From positions 1 through 64,000 of the forward strand of contig JAFVSR010000039.1 of NCBI GenBank assembly GCA_017503645.1: a stretch of 64,000 bases of DNA. The letters are read 5' to 3'. The notes beneath the pieces were generated by a model. It saw nothing but the letters and a program-made list of their open reading frames with translations. It was not told the origin of the DNA and made no database searches. This DNA is from Bacteroidaceae bacterium. GTDB taxonomy: Bacteria > Bacteroidota > Bacteroidia > Bacteroidales > Bacteroidaceae. This document shows positions 18,934 through 28,211 of the stretch, one piece after another. Each line of letters opens with the position of its first letter. Positions within the stretch are counted from its first letter, which is position 1. The translations under genes and the position numbers were made by a program.

Positions 18934-21384
18934 ATGAAGAATCTGAATTTTAAGAGCCTATACCCCCACGCCCTTGCGGTGCTTGCATTCCTGCTGCTCA
19001 CAGTGGTATATTTTGCACCCACCCTGCAAGGGAAAGACCTTGTGCAGGACGATGCCATAAACTCCCGCGGTTGGGGGCAGGACTTGCGTGAGTATCACGA
19101 GGAGACCGGTGAGTATGCCCACTGGTCCAATGCTATGTTCGGCGGTATGCCTGCCAACTACACATATATGCCCGAGTCGCCCAATGTGTTCCGCCACATA
19201 GGTCGTTTCCTCACCCTCTCCTGGATGGGGTGGACCGGCCGCCACAACGGCTATATTTTCCTTTCGTTCATCTGCTTCTACATATTCCTGCTGTCGATGG
19301 GCTGCCGTTCGTGGCTCAGCTTTATGGGTGCTGTGGCCTATACATTATGCTCCTATAACTTCATAATAATAAACGCAGGGCATATGAACAAGGCATTGGT
19401 TATGGCAACAATGGCCCCCATAATAGGCGGTGTGGTTATGTGCTACCGCGGCAAACTGCTCTGCGGCAGCCTTGTGACACTCCTTTTTGCGGGCCTGAAT
19501 ATATATTGGAACCATCAACAGATAAGTTACTATCTGTTGCTCACTCTGCTTATATTGGCGGTGGTATATGGCGTTTACGCTGTGCGCGAAAAGGCATTTG
19601 CACCCTTCCTCAAGGCCACCGGTGTGCTTGCCGTTGTGGCCGTGCTTGCCATACTGCCCTCCGTGGGGCAACTGTGGCCCACAATGGACTACGCAAAAGA
19701 GAGTGTGCGCGGCGGTGCCGTGCTGCAACCCAAAGGGGGCGACGAGGCTGCAAGTTCGGGCCTCGACATAGATTATGCCTATGCGTGGAGCTATGGCATA
19801 GACGAAACGCTCACTCTGCTTGTACCCAATATATATGGTGCAAGCTCGCACTACAATCTGGGTACCGACTCCGAGGTATATAAAGTTTTGCGCCCTGCAT
19901 ACGGCGCCTCGCAGGCCAAGCAGGTGGTAAGGCAGATGCCTGCCTACTGGGGAGCGCAACCATTTACATCGGGCCCGGTGTATGTGGGCGCCATAGTCTG
20001 TTTCCTGTTTGTACTTGGTATATGTCTTGTAAAGGGGCGTGAGCGCTGGTGGCTTGTTGCCGCCACTCTGTTGTCGTTGGTTATGGCGTGGGGTAAATAT
20101 CTGCCTTTGGTAAACAATTTCCTTTTCTACCACCTGCCGCTGTACAATAAGTTCCGTGCGCCCTCTATGGCCCTGGTCATAGCATCGCTCACAATGGTTA
20201 CATTGGGTATTCTTGCCGTGGCCGAGTTTATGAAACGCCGCAACGAGGGTGGTTGCGAAAAGGAGCTAACCCGCTCGCTGCTCATATCATTTGCCGTGGC
20301 AGGCGGCCTCTCGCTGCTGCTTGCGCTATTTGGCGGTGCTATGTTCGACTTTTCCGCCCCGGGCGATGGTGGCTATCCATCGGTGCTTGTGGACGCCCTG
20401 CGTGCCGACCGCGAGAATATGATGCTCTCCGATGCCTGGCGCTCGTTCCTTTTCATTGCGGCAGCCTTTGCGGCACTGCTTGTATATGTGCACACCAAGA
20501 TGCGTTCAGGCTATCTTGTTGCCGTTCTCGCCCTGCTGGTGCTTGCCGATTTGTGGACGGTGGACAAGCGTTTCCTTTCGTGGGATATGTTTGTGCCTAA
20601 ACGTGCCGCAACCGAAATTACTCCCACGGCTGCCGACAAGGTGATAATGCGCGACACTCACCCCGATTACCGTGTGCTGAACCTTGCTACAAGCACATTC
20701 AACGACTCTCGCACCTCATATTTCCACAAGTCGGTTGGCGGTTACAGCCCTGCCAAGCTACGCCGCTATCAGGACATAATAGACACCTACTTCAGCCGCG
20801 ACCTCAATATGAACGTGCTCAATATGCTCAACGTGCGCTATGTGATAATACCCTCGGAAGAGGGCGGCCCGCAGGTGCAGATGAATCCCGAGGCATACGG
20901 CAATTGCTGGTTCGTGGACAGCATAGTCTGGACATCTACCCCCGACGATGAAATTCAGGCTATAGGCGATGGCGACCTGCTCTCCTGTGCGTATATAGAA
21001 AAGAGCTGGCAGCAACAGTTTACTCACAGCAATGAGTATTGCAACCCAGTGGATTCGGCATCGTATATAGTGCTCGACGAATACAGGAACCCCGGTCACA
21101 TAACATACAAGAGCAACGCGCAGGCTGCGCACCTGGCAGTATTCTCCGAGGTGTATTATAAAACCTGGAAGGCTTATATTGACGGCAAGGAGGTGCCCCT
21201 GTTGCGTGCCAATTATCTGTTGCGTGCCCTGCCGGTGCCTGCGGGTGAGCATAAAATAGAACTGCGCTGCGTGGATGAGGTAATTCTTGCATCGGCAAAA
21301 ATATCATTGATATCGTCTCTGTTTGTGGGGCTTCTTATGCTGCTGCTTGCAGGGGTGTTGATATATAAAAAGGTAAAGGAGTAA
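18934..21384 (+). CDS. YfhO family membrane protein
   Basis: An 816-residue protein with many hydrophobic segments spread along most of its length, and a soluble C-terminal region (about 590-790) before a last segment at the end. The start FKSLYPHALAVLAFLLLTVVYFAPTLQGKDLVQDD and the motif YYKTWKAYIDGKEVPLLRANYLLRALPVPAGEHKIEL are typical of the family. YfhO proteins resemble GT-C enzymes using lipid-linked sugars; the Gram-positive YfhO glycosylates lipoteichoic acid. Its exact role in Bacteroidota is not settled. It lies 34 bases after the GT4 gene. Confidence 0.88.
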   Translation: MKNLNFKSLYPHALAVLAFLLLTVVYFAPTLQGKDLVQDDAINSRGWGQDLREYHEETGEYAHWSNAMFGGMPANYTYMPESPNVFRHIGRFLTLSWMGWTGRHNGYIFLSFICFYIFLLSMGCRSWLSFMGAVAYTLCSYNFIIINAGHMNKALVMATMAPIIGGVVMCYRGKLLCGSLVTLLFAGLNIYWNHQQISYYLLLTLLILAVVYGVYAVREKAFAPFLKATGVLAVVAVLAILPSVGQLWPTMDYAKESVRGGAVLQPKGGDEAASSGLDIDYAYAWSYGIDETLTLLVPNIYGASSHYNLGTDSEVYKVLRPAYGASQAKQVVRQMPAYWGAQPFTSGPVYVGAIVCFLFVLGICLVKGRERWWLVAATLLSLVMAWGKYLPLVNNFLFYHLPLYNKFRAPSMALVIASLTMVTLGILAVAEFMKRRNEGGCEKELTRSLLISFAVAGGLSLLLALFGGAMFDFSAPGDGGYPSVLVDALRADRENMMLSDAWRSFLFIAAAFAALLVYVHTKMRSGYLVAVLALLVLADLWTVDKRFLSWDMFVPKRAATEITPTAADKVIMRDTHPDYRVLNLATSTFNDSRTSYFHKSVGGYSPAKLRRYQDIIDTYFSRDLNMNVLNMLNVRYVIIPSEEGGPQVQMNPEAYGNCWFVDSIVWTSTPDDEIQAIGDGDLLSCAYIEKSWQQQFTHSNEYCNPVDSASYIVLDEYRNPGHITYKSNAQAAHLAVFSEVYYKTWKAYIDGKEVPLLRANYLLRALPVPAGEHKIELRCVDEVILASAKISLISSLFVGLLMLLLAGVLIYKKVKE

Positions 21385-21390
21385 CGCGCA

Positions 21391-22134
21391 ATGGCATTAA
21401 GACCAAAATTTTCCATAATAACGGTTACTTATAATGCATCGTCGGTCATAGAACCCACGTTGCAGAGCGTTGCTGCACAGAGCTATAAGAACTACGAGTA
21501 TCTTCTCATAGACGGTGCCTCCACCGACGACACCGTGAGCAAGGCTGTGGCTACGGGTATGGAGTTTGCCCACATAGTGAGCGAGGGCGATAGCGGCCTC
21601 TACGATGCTATGAACAAGGGCATTGCCCTTGCCACGGGCGACTATCTATGTTTTCTCAACGCAGGCGATGCTCTCTATGCCCCCGACACGCTGGAGCGTA
21701 TGGTGGCTGCCATAGAGGATATGCCGTCGCTGCCTTGCGTCATATATGGAGAAACGGCCGAGGTTGACGCGCAGCGTCGCTTTATACGTATGCGACGCCT
21801 GCAGGCACCCGAGAATCTCAATTGGAAAAGTTTCAAAAAAGGGATGCTTGTTTGCCATCAGGCATTTTTCGTGCGCCGCGACCTCGCCCCCCGCTACAAT
21901 CTCAAATACCGCCTGTCGGCCGATGTGGATTGGTGCATAAGGGTGATGAAAAAATCGTCGCAGCTTGTTAATACTCACACAACCATAATAAATTATTTGC
22001 AAAACGGATTATCTTTGCAAAATCACCGGGCATCGCTCATTGAGCGTTTCAATATTATGTGCAAACACTACGGGGTGCTCTCCACGGTATTGCACCACGT
22101 TTGGTTTGTGTTTAGAGCAATAATCAAGAAATAA
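21391..22134 (+). CDS. glycosyltransferase family 2
   Basis: A 247-residue GT-A enzyme. The N-terminus FSIITVTYNASSVIEPTLQSVAAQSYKNYEYLLIDGASTDDT is the family signature. FLNAGDALYAPDTLE holds the metal-binding acidic region. LSADVDWCIRVMKK contains the likely catalytic acid. It lies 6 bases after YfhO. It probably extends the glycan made by this cluster; the donor sugar is not known. Confidence 0.93.
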   Translation: MALRPKFSIITVTYNASSVIEPTLQSVAAQSYKNYEYLLIDGASTDDTVSKAVATGMEFAHIVSEGDSGLYDAMNKGIALATGDYLCFLNAGDALYAPDTLERMVAAIEDMPSLPCVIYGETAEVDAQRRFIRMRRLQAPENLNWKSFKKGMLVCHQAFFVRRDLAPRYNLKYRLSADVDWCIRVMKKSSQLVNTHTTIINYLQNGLSLQNHRASLIERFNIMCKHYGVLSTVLHHVWFVFRAIIKK

Positions 22135-22153
22135 CTAACCAAATTTTACAAAT

Positions 22154-23545
22154 ATGTTCAGTAAAGAGACTTACATTAAACGTCGCGAGGTTTTGAAAAA
22201 GAGTGTGGGCAGCGGTTTGTTGCTCTTCCTGGGTAATGGTGATGTGGGCGTGAACTATGCCGACAATGCCTACTATTTCCGTCAGGATTCCACCTTCCTC
22301 TACTATTTTGCTTCCGATTATTCGGGGCTTGCAGCGGTAATAGATATTGACGAGGACAAGGAGATAATCTTTGGCGACGAACTCACAATAGACGACATTG
22401 TGTGGACGGGTGTGCAGCCCACCATACGCGAAAAAAGTGAGCGTGTGGGCATAACCATAACCAAGCCTATGAGCGAACTTGCATCGTACATTAAGGCAGC
22501 TCAAAGCAAGGGACAGAAGATACACTTCCTTCCGCCCTATCGTGGCGACCACAAGGTGTGGTTGCAGGAACTCCTTGGTATCACTCCCGCCCAACAGCAG
22601 GCCGCTGTGTCTATGGCCTTTGTAAAGGCTGTCATTGCGCAGCGTAACTACAAGACTGCCGAGGAGATTGAGCAGATAGAGGAGGCGGTGAACGTGTCGG
22701 TGGATATGCACTGTGCAGCAATGCGTGCCGTACGTCCCGGAACCACCGAGGCCGAGATTGTTTCGGTGGTGCAGGCCGAGGCTGCAAAGCACAATTTCAA
22801 CTTGTCGTTCCCCATTATTGCCACCGTGAACGGCCAGACACTGCATAACCACGCATACGGCACCGAGCCTTTGCGCGAGGGGCAGATGTTCCTGCTCGAT
22901 TCGGGTTGCGAGAATGCGATGCACTATGCGGGCGACCTCACAACCACTATGCCTGTGGGCAAGCAGTTCACGGAGCAACAGCGCATTGTGTGCAACATTC
23001 TGCGCACAGCCCATCTTGCAGCGCTCGATGCCATAAAGCCGGGCGTGGAGTATCGCGATGTTCACCACACCGTGCTCACCGAGATTGCCAAGGGTATGAT
23101 TGATTTGGGCCTTATGAAGGGCGATGCAGCCGAGGCTGCCCGTGTGGGTGCCGCCTGTATGTTCCTGCCCCACGGATTGGGCCATATGATGGGCCTCGAT
23201 GTTCACGATATGGAGAATTTAGGTGAGCAGTATGTGGGTTACGAAGAGGGCCGCTCAAAGAGTACGCTTTTCGGCTGGAAGTCCTTGCGTCTTGCCAAGG
23301 CTCTTGAGCCCGGCTATGTGTTCACCGTGGAGCCCGGTATCTACTTCATCCCCGACCTCATAGACAAATGGCGTGCCGAAAAGCAGTTCACCGATTTCAT
23401 CTGCTACGACAAACTCGATGCCTGGCGCTCGTTCGGCGGCATACGCAACGAGGAGGATTACTACGTGTTCGAGGGTGGTGCCCGCCGTCTGGGTAAGTAC
23501 AAACCTATGTCGCCCGAGGAGATTGAGGCCGAACATAACAAATAA
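22154..23545 (+). CDS. pepP: Xaa-Pro aminopeptidase (M24B)
   Basis: It removes an N-terminal residue preceding proline, in the cytoplasm. The 463 residues have the AMP_N domain at about 1-150 and the pita-bread catalytic domain after it. All five metal ligands are present, in LLDSGCENAMHYAGDLTTT (two Asp), LPHGLGHMMGLDVHD (His), FTVEPGIYF (Glu) and GGIRNEEDYYV (Glu). It sits between glycan genes, with 19 bases before and 7 after, probably only as an operon passenger. Confidence 0.94.
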   Translation: MFSKETYIKRREVLKKSVGSGLLLFLGNGDVGVNYADNAYYFRQDSTFLYYFASDYSGLAAVIDIDEDKEIIFGDELTIDDIVWTGVQPTIREKSERVGITITKPMSELASYIKAAQSKGQKIHFLPPYRGDHKVWLQELLGITPAQQQAAVSMAFVKAVIAQRNYKTAEEIEQIEEAVNVSVDMHCAAMRAVRPGTTEAEIVSVVQAEAAKHNFNLSFPIIATVNGQTLHNHAYGTEPLREGQMFLLDSGCENAMHYAGDLTTTMPVGKQFTEQQRIVCNILRTAHLAALDAIKPGVEYRDVHHTVLTEIAKGMIDLGLMKGDAAEAARVGAACMFLPHGLGHMMGLDVHDMENLGEQYVGYEEGRSKSTLFGWKSLRLAKALEPGYVFTVEPGIYFIPDLIDKWRAEKQFTDFICYDKLDAWRSFGGIRNEEDYYVFEGGARRLGKYKPMSPEEIEAEHNK

Positions 23546-23552
23546 TTAAACG

Positions 23553-25088
23553 ATGAAGAACAAATTCTCAATAGAGAAACATATCTATCCAACAGGGCTT
23601 GCTTTGCTTGCCTTGTTGGTTTTTATATACATATTTAATCCGCAAATAGATATCAACGGTGACAACTGCTACTACTATGCCTTTGCATCGGCGTTGGCGG
23701 CGGGCGAGGGGTATGTGGATATTGCAGGTGAGCCGTCGGCTCTCTTTCCTCCGGGCTACCCGTTGCTTATGACGCCCCTTAGGTTTATAACCGATAGTGT
23801 GGTGGCGCAAAAAGTGATGAACCTGCTCTTCCTTTTTGGTGCCGTGTTGCTGCTCTTTCATACACTGCTTGCGGTGGGCGTAAAACGCTCTTTGGCCTTC
23901 CTTGCCGCTGCCACCGTTTTGATTACTCCGCATCTGCTGGAGTTCTCGACTATGATGATGAGCGAGGCTTCCTGTGTATTTTTTATTGTTCTGTCGCTGT
24001 GGGCTTATATGCGTGTGGATGCTACTATGCAGGGTACAACGGCTGTTTCGTGGCGCAGCATCCGGCTGTGGGTTTTCCTCTTTTCGGTGGCTTATGCCTT
24101 TCTTATACGCACACAGGCGGTGGTGTTGCTGCTTGCCTTCCTTGCCGCCCTGTTGATTTCCCGCCGCTTTAAGATTGCCGCCCTGCTTGCAGTGGTATTT
24201 GCTGCCTGCTGGCTCCCCTGGGCCTTGCGAAACGCAGCATTGGGGCTTGGCCAGTCGCGCTATGTGAGCCAGATAGATTTTTCAAACATCCCGGGTAATA
24301 TTAAAATGCTTGTTGTGCAGGCGTTGCCCGAGAGCATTGTCCCCTTTATGCCTGTGCGCTACGATTCCACCCCTTCACCACTGCTGTATATCATAGCTGC
24401 TGTTATGCTGGCCCTTATTATATACGGCTTTTTCAAGATGAAGGGGCTGCGTGTGGTGCTTCCGCTACTGTTTGTGGGTAATATTGCAATGGTCTCCATA
24501 ATGAACACCCCCAGTTACTATCGTTATATGGTGATTGTGCTGCCCTTTGTAACGGCGGGGCTTGTCGTGGGGTTGTGGAGTGCGCTGAACCTGCTATGCG
24601 AGCGCCGCTTGAAACGTTCCCTTACTCCGTGGGTAATGCTGCTGCTCATTGTGCCCGCCGTGTATATGAACAAGAGCAATAGCAAACATTCAATATACGG
24701 GTTGCATAAAATGATAGAGGCTAAATATCCGCCTGCTATGCTTACCTATCTTGCCATTGGCAAGGAGGCTGCCAAGCTACCCGATGCAAGGCTTGTGGCT
24801 TCGCGCAAGCCCGAACTGCTTTATGTGCACACGGGTGTGCGTGGCAAGCGCATAAAGGAGGATAATACCAATGTGGATATTCTGAATAATCTGCTCGACG
24901 AGAACATCGATTATCTGGTGCTCGACAATATGGGCTTCAAATATACCTACGAGGTGCTTTATCCGTTTATAAAGCACCACCAGGATATGTTCCAAATGGT
25001 GAAATATACAAGGCAGCCCACTACTGTTCTTTTCCGCTTCAACAAGGAACTTGCTACGCAGTGGCTCACGAGCCGTGGCTATAGGTAG
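23553..25088 (+). CDS. GT39/PMT-like membrane glycosyltransferase
   Basis: A 511-residue protein with about 10-11 hydrophobic segments and a soluble C-terminus. The first loop, PQIDINGDNCYYYAFASALAAGEGYV, places acidic residues where the dolichyl-phosphate-mannose/ArnT-like GT-C enzymes keep their catalytic Asp. FPPGYPLLMTP follows, also family-like. Such enzymes transfer sugar from a polyprenyl phosphate on the periplasmic side. It lies 7 bases after pepP and is the last gene before a strong terminator. The acceptor is unknown. Confidence 0.75.
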   Translation: MKNKFSIEKHIYPTGLALLALLVFIYIFNPQIDINGDNCYYYAFASALAAGEGYVDIAGEPSALFPPGYPLLMTPLRFITDSVVAQKVMNLLFLFGAVLLLFHTLLAVGVKRSLAFLAAATVLITPHLLEFSTMMMSEASCVFFIVLSLWAYMRVDATMQGTTAVSWRSIRLWVFLFSVAYAFLIRTQAVVLLLAFLAALLISRRFKIAALLAVVFAACWLPWALRNAALGLGQSRYVSQIDFSNIPGNIKMLVVQALPESIVPFMPVRYDSTPSPLLYIIAAVMLALIIYGFFKMKGLRVVLPLLFVGNIAMVSIMNTPSYYRYMVIVLPFVTAGLVVGLWSALNLLCERRLKRSLTPWVMLLLIVPAVYMNKSNSKHSIYGLHKMIEAKYPPAMLTYLAIGKEAAKLPDARLVASRKPELLYVHTGVRGKRIKEDNTNVDILNNLLDENIDYLVLDNMGFKYTYEVLYPFIKHHQDMFQMVKYTRQPTTVLFRFNKELATQWLTSRGYR

Positions 25089-25143
25089 TGAGTGAACTAT
25101 TTTTGCAATCTTGTAAAAACTTTATAAGATAAAATTTCCATAA

Positions 25144-25173
25144 ACCCCCGCCACAATACATTGTGGCGGGGGT
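25144..25173 (+). terminator. Rho-independent terminator ending the metG-glycan run
   Basis: 14-bp GC-rich arms, acccccgccacaat and its mirror, around a very short loop, followed shortly by ctttttgagttttt. It separates the cluster from the riboswitch-controlled nrdD unit. Confidence 0.8.
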
Positions 25174-25235
25174 AGTGGCTTTTTGAGTTTTTCCTGTTGA
25201 TTACTTTCTATTAAAATGTATGAGTTTTATGTGTA

Positions 25236-25243
25236 TAAATTTG
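25236..25243 (+). promoter_or_regulatory. putative -7 element of nrdD transcript
   Basis: TAAATTTG fits TAnnTTTG and lies about 25 bases before the riboswitch core, so transcription would start near 25250. No TTG at the usual distance is visible. Confidence 0.5.
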
Positions 25244-25269
25244 CGGGAATTCATTATATTCGCAAAAGA

Positions 25270-25434
25270 ATTGGTTCACTCCCGATTTCATCGGGAGTGA
25301 TTAAAAGGGAATCGGGTGCAAATCCCGAACAGTCCCGCTGCTGTGAATCTCCGGCGACATCGAGGCAACACCTTTTGCCACTGATTTTTATCGGGAAGGC
25401 TGCCGAGATTAGGAGTAAGTCAGAAGACCTGCCA
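25270..25434 (+). promoter_or_regulatory. cobalamin (B12) riboswitch
   Basis: The conserved pieces of the adenosylcobalamin riboswitch occur in order. They are aaaagggaatcgggtgcaaa, the B12-box stretch acagtcccgctgctgtga, then gccactg, gggaaggc, and agtaagtcagaagacctgcc. A GC hairpin (cactcccga with tcgggagtg) precedes them. The aptamer ends about 77 bases before the nrdD ATG. No terminator T-run follows, so control is probably by hiding the ribosome site. It gates an anaerobic, B12-independent ribonucleotide reductase, so high B12 should turn the operon down. The rest of the 25089-25510 gap holds only the terminator, the -7 element and the riboswitch-to-ATG leader. Confidence 0.92.
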
Positions 25435-25510
25435 TTCATTAAAGGCTGTTGCTACTCGTGGGATAGGGCGCAGTGCGAAATATTTATCAAAACACAATGT
25501 TCAAAGTCAA

Positions 25511-27718
25511 ATGATTCAGACAGTTCTTAAGCGCGATGGCCGCATCGTGGGTTTTAATGAGGAGAAAATAGTTACAGCTATTCGTAAAGCTATGCTCCAC
25601 ACCGAAAAGGGTGAGGATATGGCACTCATACGCCAGATTACCGATCACATCTCCTTCCGTGGAGATTCGCAGATGACCGTGGAGGCCATACAGGATATGG
25701 TGGAAATGGAACTTATGAAGAGTAGCCGCAAGGATGTTGCGAAAAAATACATTGCCTATCGCAACCAACGCAGCATAGCCCGCAAGGCAAAAACCCGCGA
25801 CCTGTTTCAGGAGATTATAAACATAAAATCCAACGACATCACTCGCGAGAATGCCAATATGAATGCCGACACCCCTGCCGGTATGATGATGAAATTTGCA
25901 AGCGAATCGACCAAGCCTTTTGTAGATGACTTCTTGCTCGACGATGATATAATGGATGCGGTGCATAACAGCTACCTGCATATCCACGACAAGGACTACT
26001 ACCCCACAAAGAGCCTTACCTGCTGCCAGCACCCGCTCGACCACATACTGAAGAACGGCTTCTGTGTGGGGCACGGCGAATCGCGCCCTGCCAAGCGCAT
26101 AGAGACAGCCAGTGTGCTTGCCTGCATATCGATGGAGACCGCACAGAACGAGATGCACGGCGGTCAGGCAATTCCAGCCTTCGATTTCTATATGGCACCA
26201 TACGTGCGCAACACATTCATTGAAGAGCTCAAGAGCTTGGAGGAACTCACATCGGCAAGCTACGAGCATCTGTACAACCGCGAAGTGAGCGATTATGTGG
26301 AGTGCCCGCTCGACTTCCTTTCGGGCGACGAGCGCATAGTGCAGCACGCAATGAACAAAACCGTGAAGCGCGTGCATCAGGCAATGGAGGCTTTCATACA
26401 CAATATGAACACAATACACTCACGCGGTGGCAACCAGGTGGTATTCAGCTCCATAAACTACGGTACCGACACATCGGCCGAGGGGCGTTGCGTTATACGC
26501 GAACTGCTTAATAGCACATATCGCGGTGTGGGTAACGGCGAAACAGCCATTTTCCCCATACAGATATGGAAAAAGAAACGCGGAGTGAGCTATCTGCCCA
26601 CCGACCGCAACTACGACCTCTACGAGCTTGCCTGCAAGGTGAGTGCCCGTCGTTTCTTCCCCAATTTCCTGAACCTCGATGCTACATTCAACCAAAGCGA
26701 GGAGTGGCGTGCCGACGACCCCAAACGCTATATACACGAGGTGGCCACAATGGGTTGCCGCACCCGTGTGTTCGAGAATCGTTTTGGCCCAAAGACATCG
26801 GTAGGTCGCGGTAACCTCTCGTTCTCCACCGTAAATATCGTGCGCCTTGCAATAGAGTGTATGGAGCTTGAAAACAAAGAACAGCGCATAGCACAATTCT
26901 TTGCAAAACTCGACAACGTGCTGGAGCTCACCGCAAGACAACTGCACGAGCGTATGGAGTTCCAGCGTACAGCATATGCCAAGCAGTTCCCATTGCTTAT
27001 GTCGGCCCTATGGGTGGGTAGCGAAAAACTCAAGCCCACCGATACCATTGCCACCGTCATAAATCAGGGTACGTTGGGTATCGGTTTCATTGGTCTTGCC
27101 GAGTGCTTGGTGGCGCTCACCGGCAAACATCACGGCGAGAGTGCGGAATCGCAAGAGCTCGGTGTGAGGATAATCACATATATGCGTGACCGCGCCAACG
27201 ACTTCTCGGAACGCTATCAGCACAACTATAGTGTGCTTGCCACCCCGGCCGAGGGCCTTTCGGGAAAGTTCACCCGTGCCGACCGTAAGAAGTTCGGCAT
27301 CATCGCAGGTGTTACCGACCGCGACTACTACACCAACAGCAACCACGTTCCCGTGTATTACAAGTGCAGCGCTCGCCACAAGGCCGAGGTTGAGGCACCA
27401 TACCACGCCCTCACGGGCGGTGGCCACATATTCTATGTGGAGATAGACGGCGATGCCACCCACAACCCCGATGCCATTATGCGCGTGGTGGATATGATGG
27501 ACAAGTACAATATTGGATACGGCTCGGTGAACCACAACCGCAATCGCTGCCTCGATTGCGGCTACGAAAATTCAGACAAGGAACTAAAGAGCTGTCCCAA
27601 ATGCGGCGGCACACGCATAGACAAACTGCAACGCATCACAGGTTACCTTGTGGGTACCACCGACCGCTGGAACAGCGCAAAGCTCGCCGAGCTTAACGAC
27701 CGCGTTATCCACGAATAA
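25511..27718 (+). CDS. nrdD: anaerobic (class III) ribonucleoside-triphosphate reductase
   Basis: A glycyl-radical enzyme that makes dNTPs without oxygen. The 735 residues begin with an ATP-cone (about 1-90; VLKRDGRIVGFNEEKIVTAIRKA). Near the end is a four-cysteine zinc site, CLDCGYENSDKELKSCPKCGG. The glycyl-radical region RITGYLVGTTDRWNSAKLAEL follows, with the radical Gly in ITGYL. Its activase nrdG begins 1 base after the stop. The riboswitch upstream implies repression by B12, as expected if a B12-dependent class II reductase is encoded elsewhere in the genome. Confidence 0.96.
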   Translation: MIQTVLKRDGRIVGFNEEKIVTAIRKAMLHTEKGEDMALIRQITDHISFRGDSQMTVEAIQDMVEMELMKSSRKDVAKKYIAYRNQRSIARKAKTRDLFQEIINIKSNDITRENANMNADTPAGMMMKFASESTKPFVDDFLLDDDIMDAVHNSYLHIHDKDYYPTKSLTCCQHPLDHILKNGFCVGHGESRPAKRIETASVLACISMETAQNEMHGGQAIPAFDFYMAPYVRNTFIEELKSLEELTSASYEHLYNREVSDYVECPLDFLSGDERIVQHAMNKTVKRVHQAMEAFIHNMNTIHSRGGNQVVFSSINYGTDTSAEGRCVIRELLNSTYRGVGNGETAIFPIQIWKKKRGVSYLPTDRNYDLYELACKVSARRFFPNFLNLDATFNQSEEWRADDPKRYIHEVATMGCRTRVFENRFGPKTSVGRGNLSFSTVNIVRLAIECMELENKEQRIAQFFAKLDNVLELTARQLHERMEFQRTAYAKQFPLLMSALWVGSEKLKPTDTIATVINQGTLGIGFIGLAECLVALTGKHHGESAESQELGVRIITYMRDRANDFSERYQHNYSVLATPAEGLSGKFTRADRKKFGIIAGVTDRDYYTNSNHVPVYYKCSARHKAEVEAPYHALTGGGHIFYVEIDGDATHNPDAIMRVVDMMDKYNIGYGSVNHNRNRCLDCGYENSDKELKSCPKCGGTRIDKLQRITGYLVGTTDRWNSAKLAELNDRVIHE

Positions 27719-27719
27719 A

Positions 27720-28211
27720 ATGCTCTATATACTTGATATATTGGAAGACACAACCGTCGATGGGCCGGGGTTCCGCACCTCGGTCTATTGTGCAGGTTGC
27801 CCCAATCGCTGCCCGGGTTGCCATAACCCGCAGTCGTGGGATATGGCCAACGGCCGTGCAATGGAGACGGCCGAAATTCTTGAAATAATTCTTGCCGACC
27901 CCTTTGCCGATGTCACCTTCAGCGGTGGCGACCCTATGGCACAGGCCCGCGGATTCACCGAGCTTGCCATAGCCATAAAGCAAAAGAGTGGCAAGAACAT
28001 TTGGTGCTTCACCGGTTTCCTCTTCGAAAATCTACTGAATAACCCCGTTCAAAAGGAACTTTTAGAGCATATCGATGTGCTTGTCGATGGTCCTTTTATT
28101 GCCGCGCTCAAAGACGAACAGTTACGTTTCCGTGGCAGCAGCAACCAGCGAGTAATTGATGTGCCCGCCTCGCTTGCCACAGGCAGAGTGGTGCTTGTGG
28201 AGGGTATGTAG
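27720..28211 (+). CDS. nrdG: anaerobic ribonucleotide reductase activating protein (radical SAM)
   Basis: It uses S-adenosylmethionine and a 4Fe-4S cluster to make the glycyl radical on NrdD. The 163 residues have the CX3CX2C cluster motif in CPNRCPGCHNPQSWD, and FSGGDPMAQA is the SAM-binding GGD/E motif. I start at the ATG at 27720, one base after nrdD; an upstream in-frame ATG would overlap nrdD and add a non-family N-terminus. Its TAG directly abuts the stop of the convergent PAP2 gene with no bases between. Confidence 0.95.
   Translation: MLYILDILEDTTVDGPGFRTSVYCAGCPNRCPGCHNPQSWDMANGRAMETAEILEIILADPFADVTFSGGDPMAQARGFTELAIAIKQKSGKNIWCFTGFLFENLLNNPVQKELLEHIDVLVDGPFIAALKDEQLRFRGSSNQRVIDVPASLATGRVVLVEGM

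Noticed and set aside
25216..25530. 104-codon open frame before nrdD
   Set aside because: It covers the cobalamin riboswitch, whose conserved RNA elements explain the sequence; the frame also runs into nrdD.
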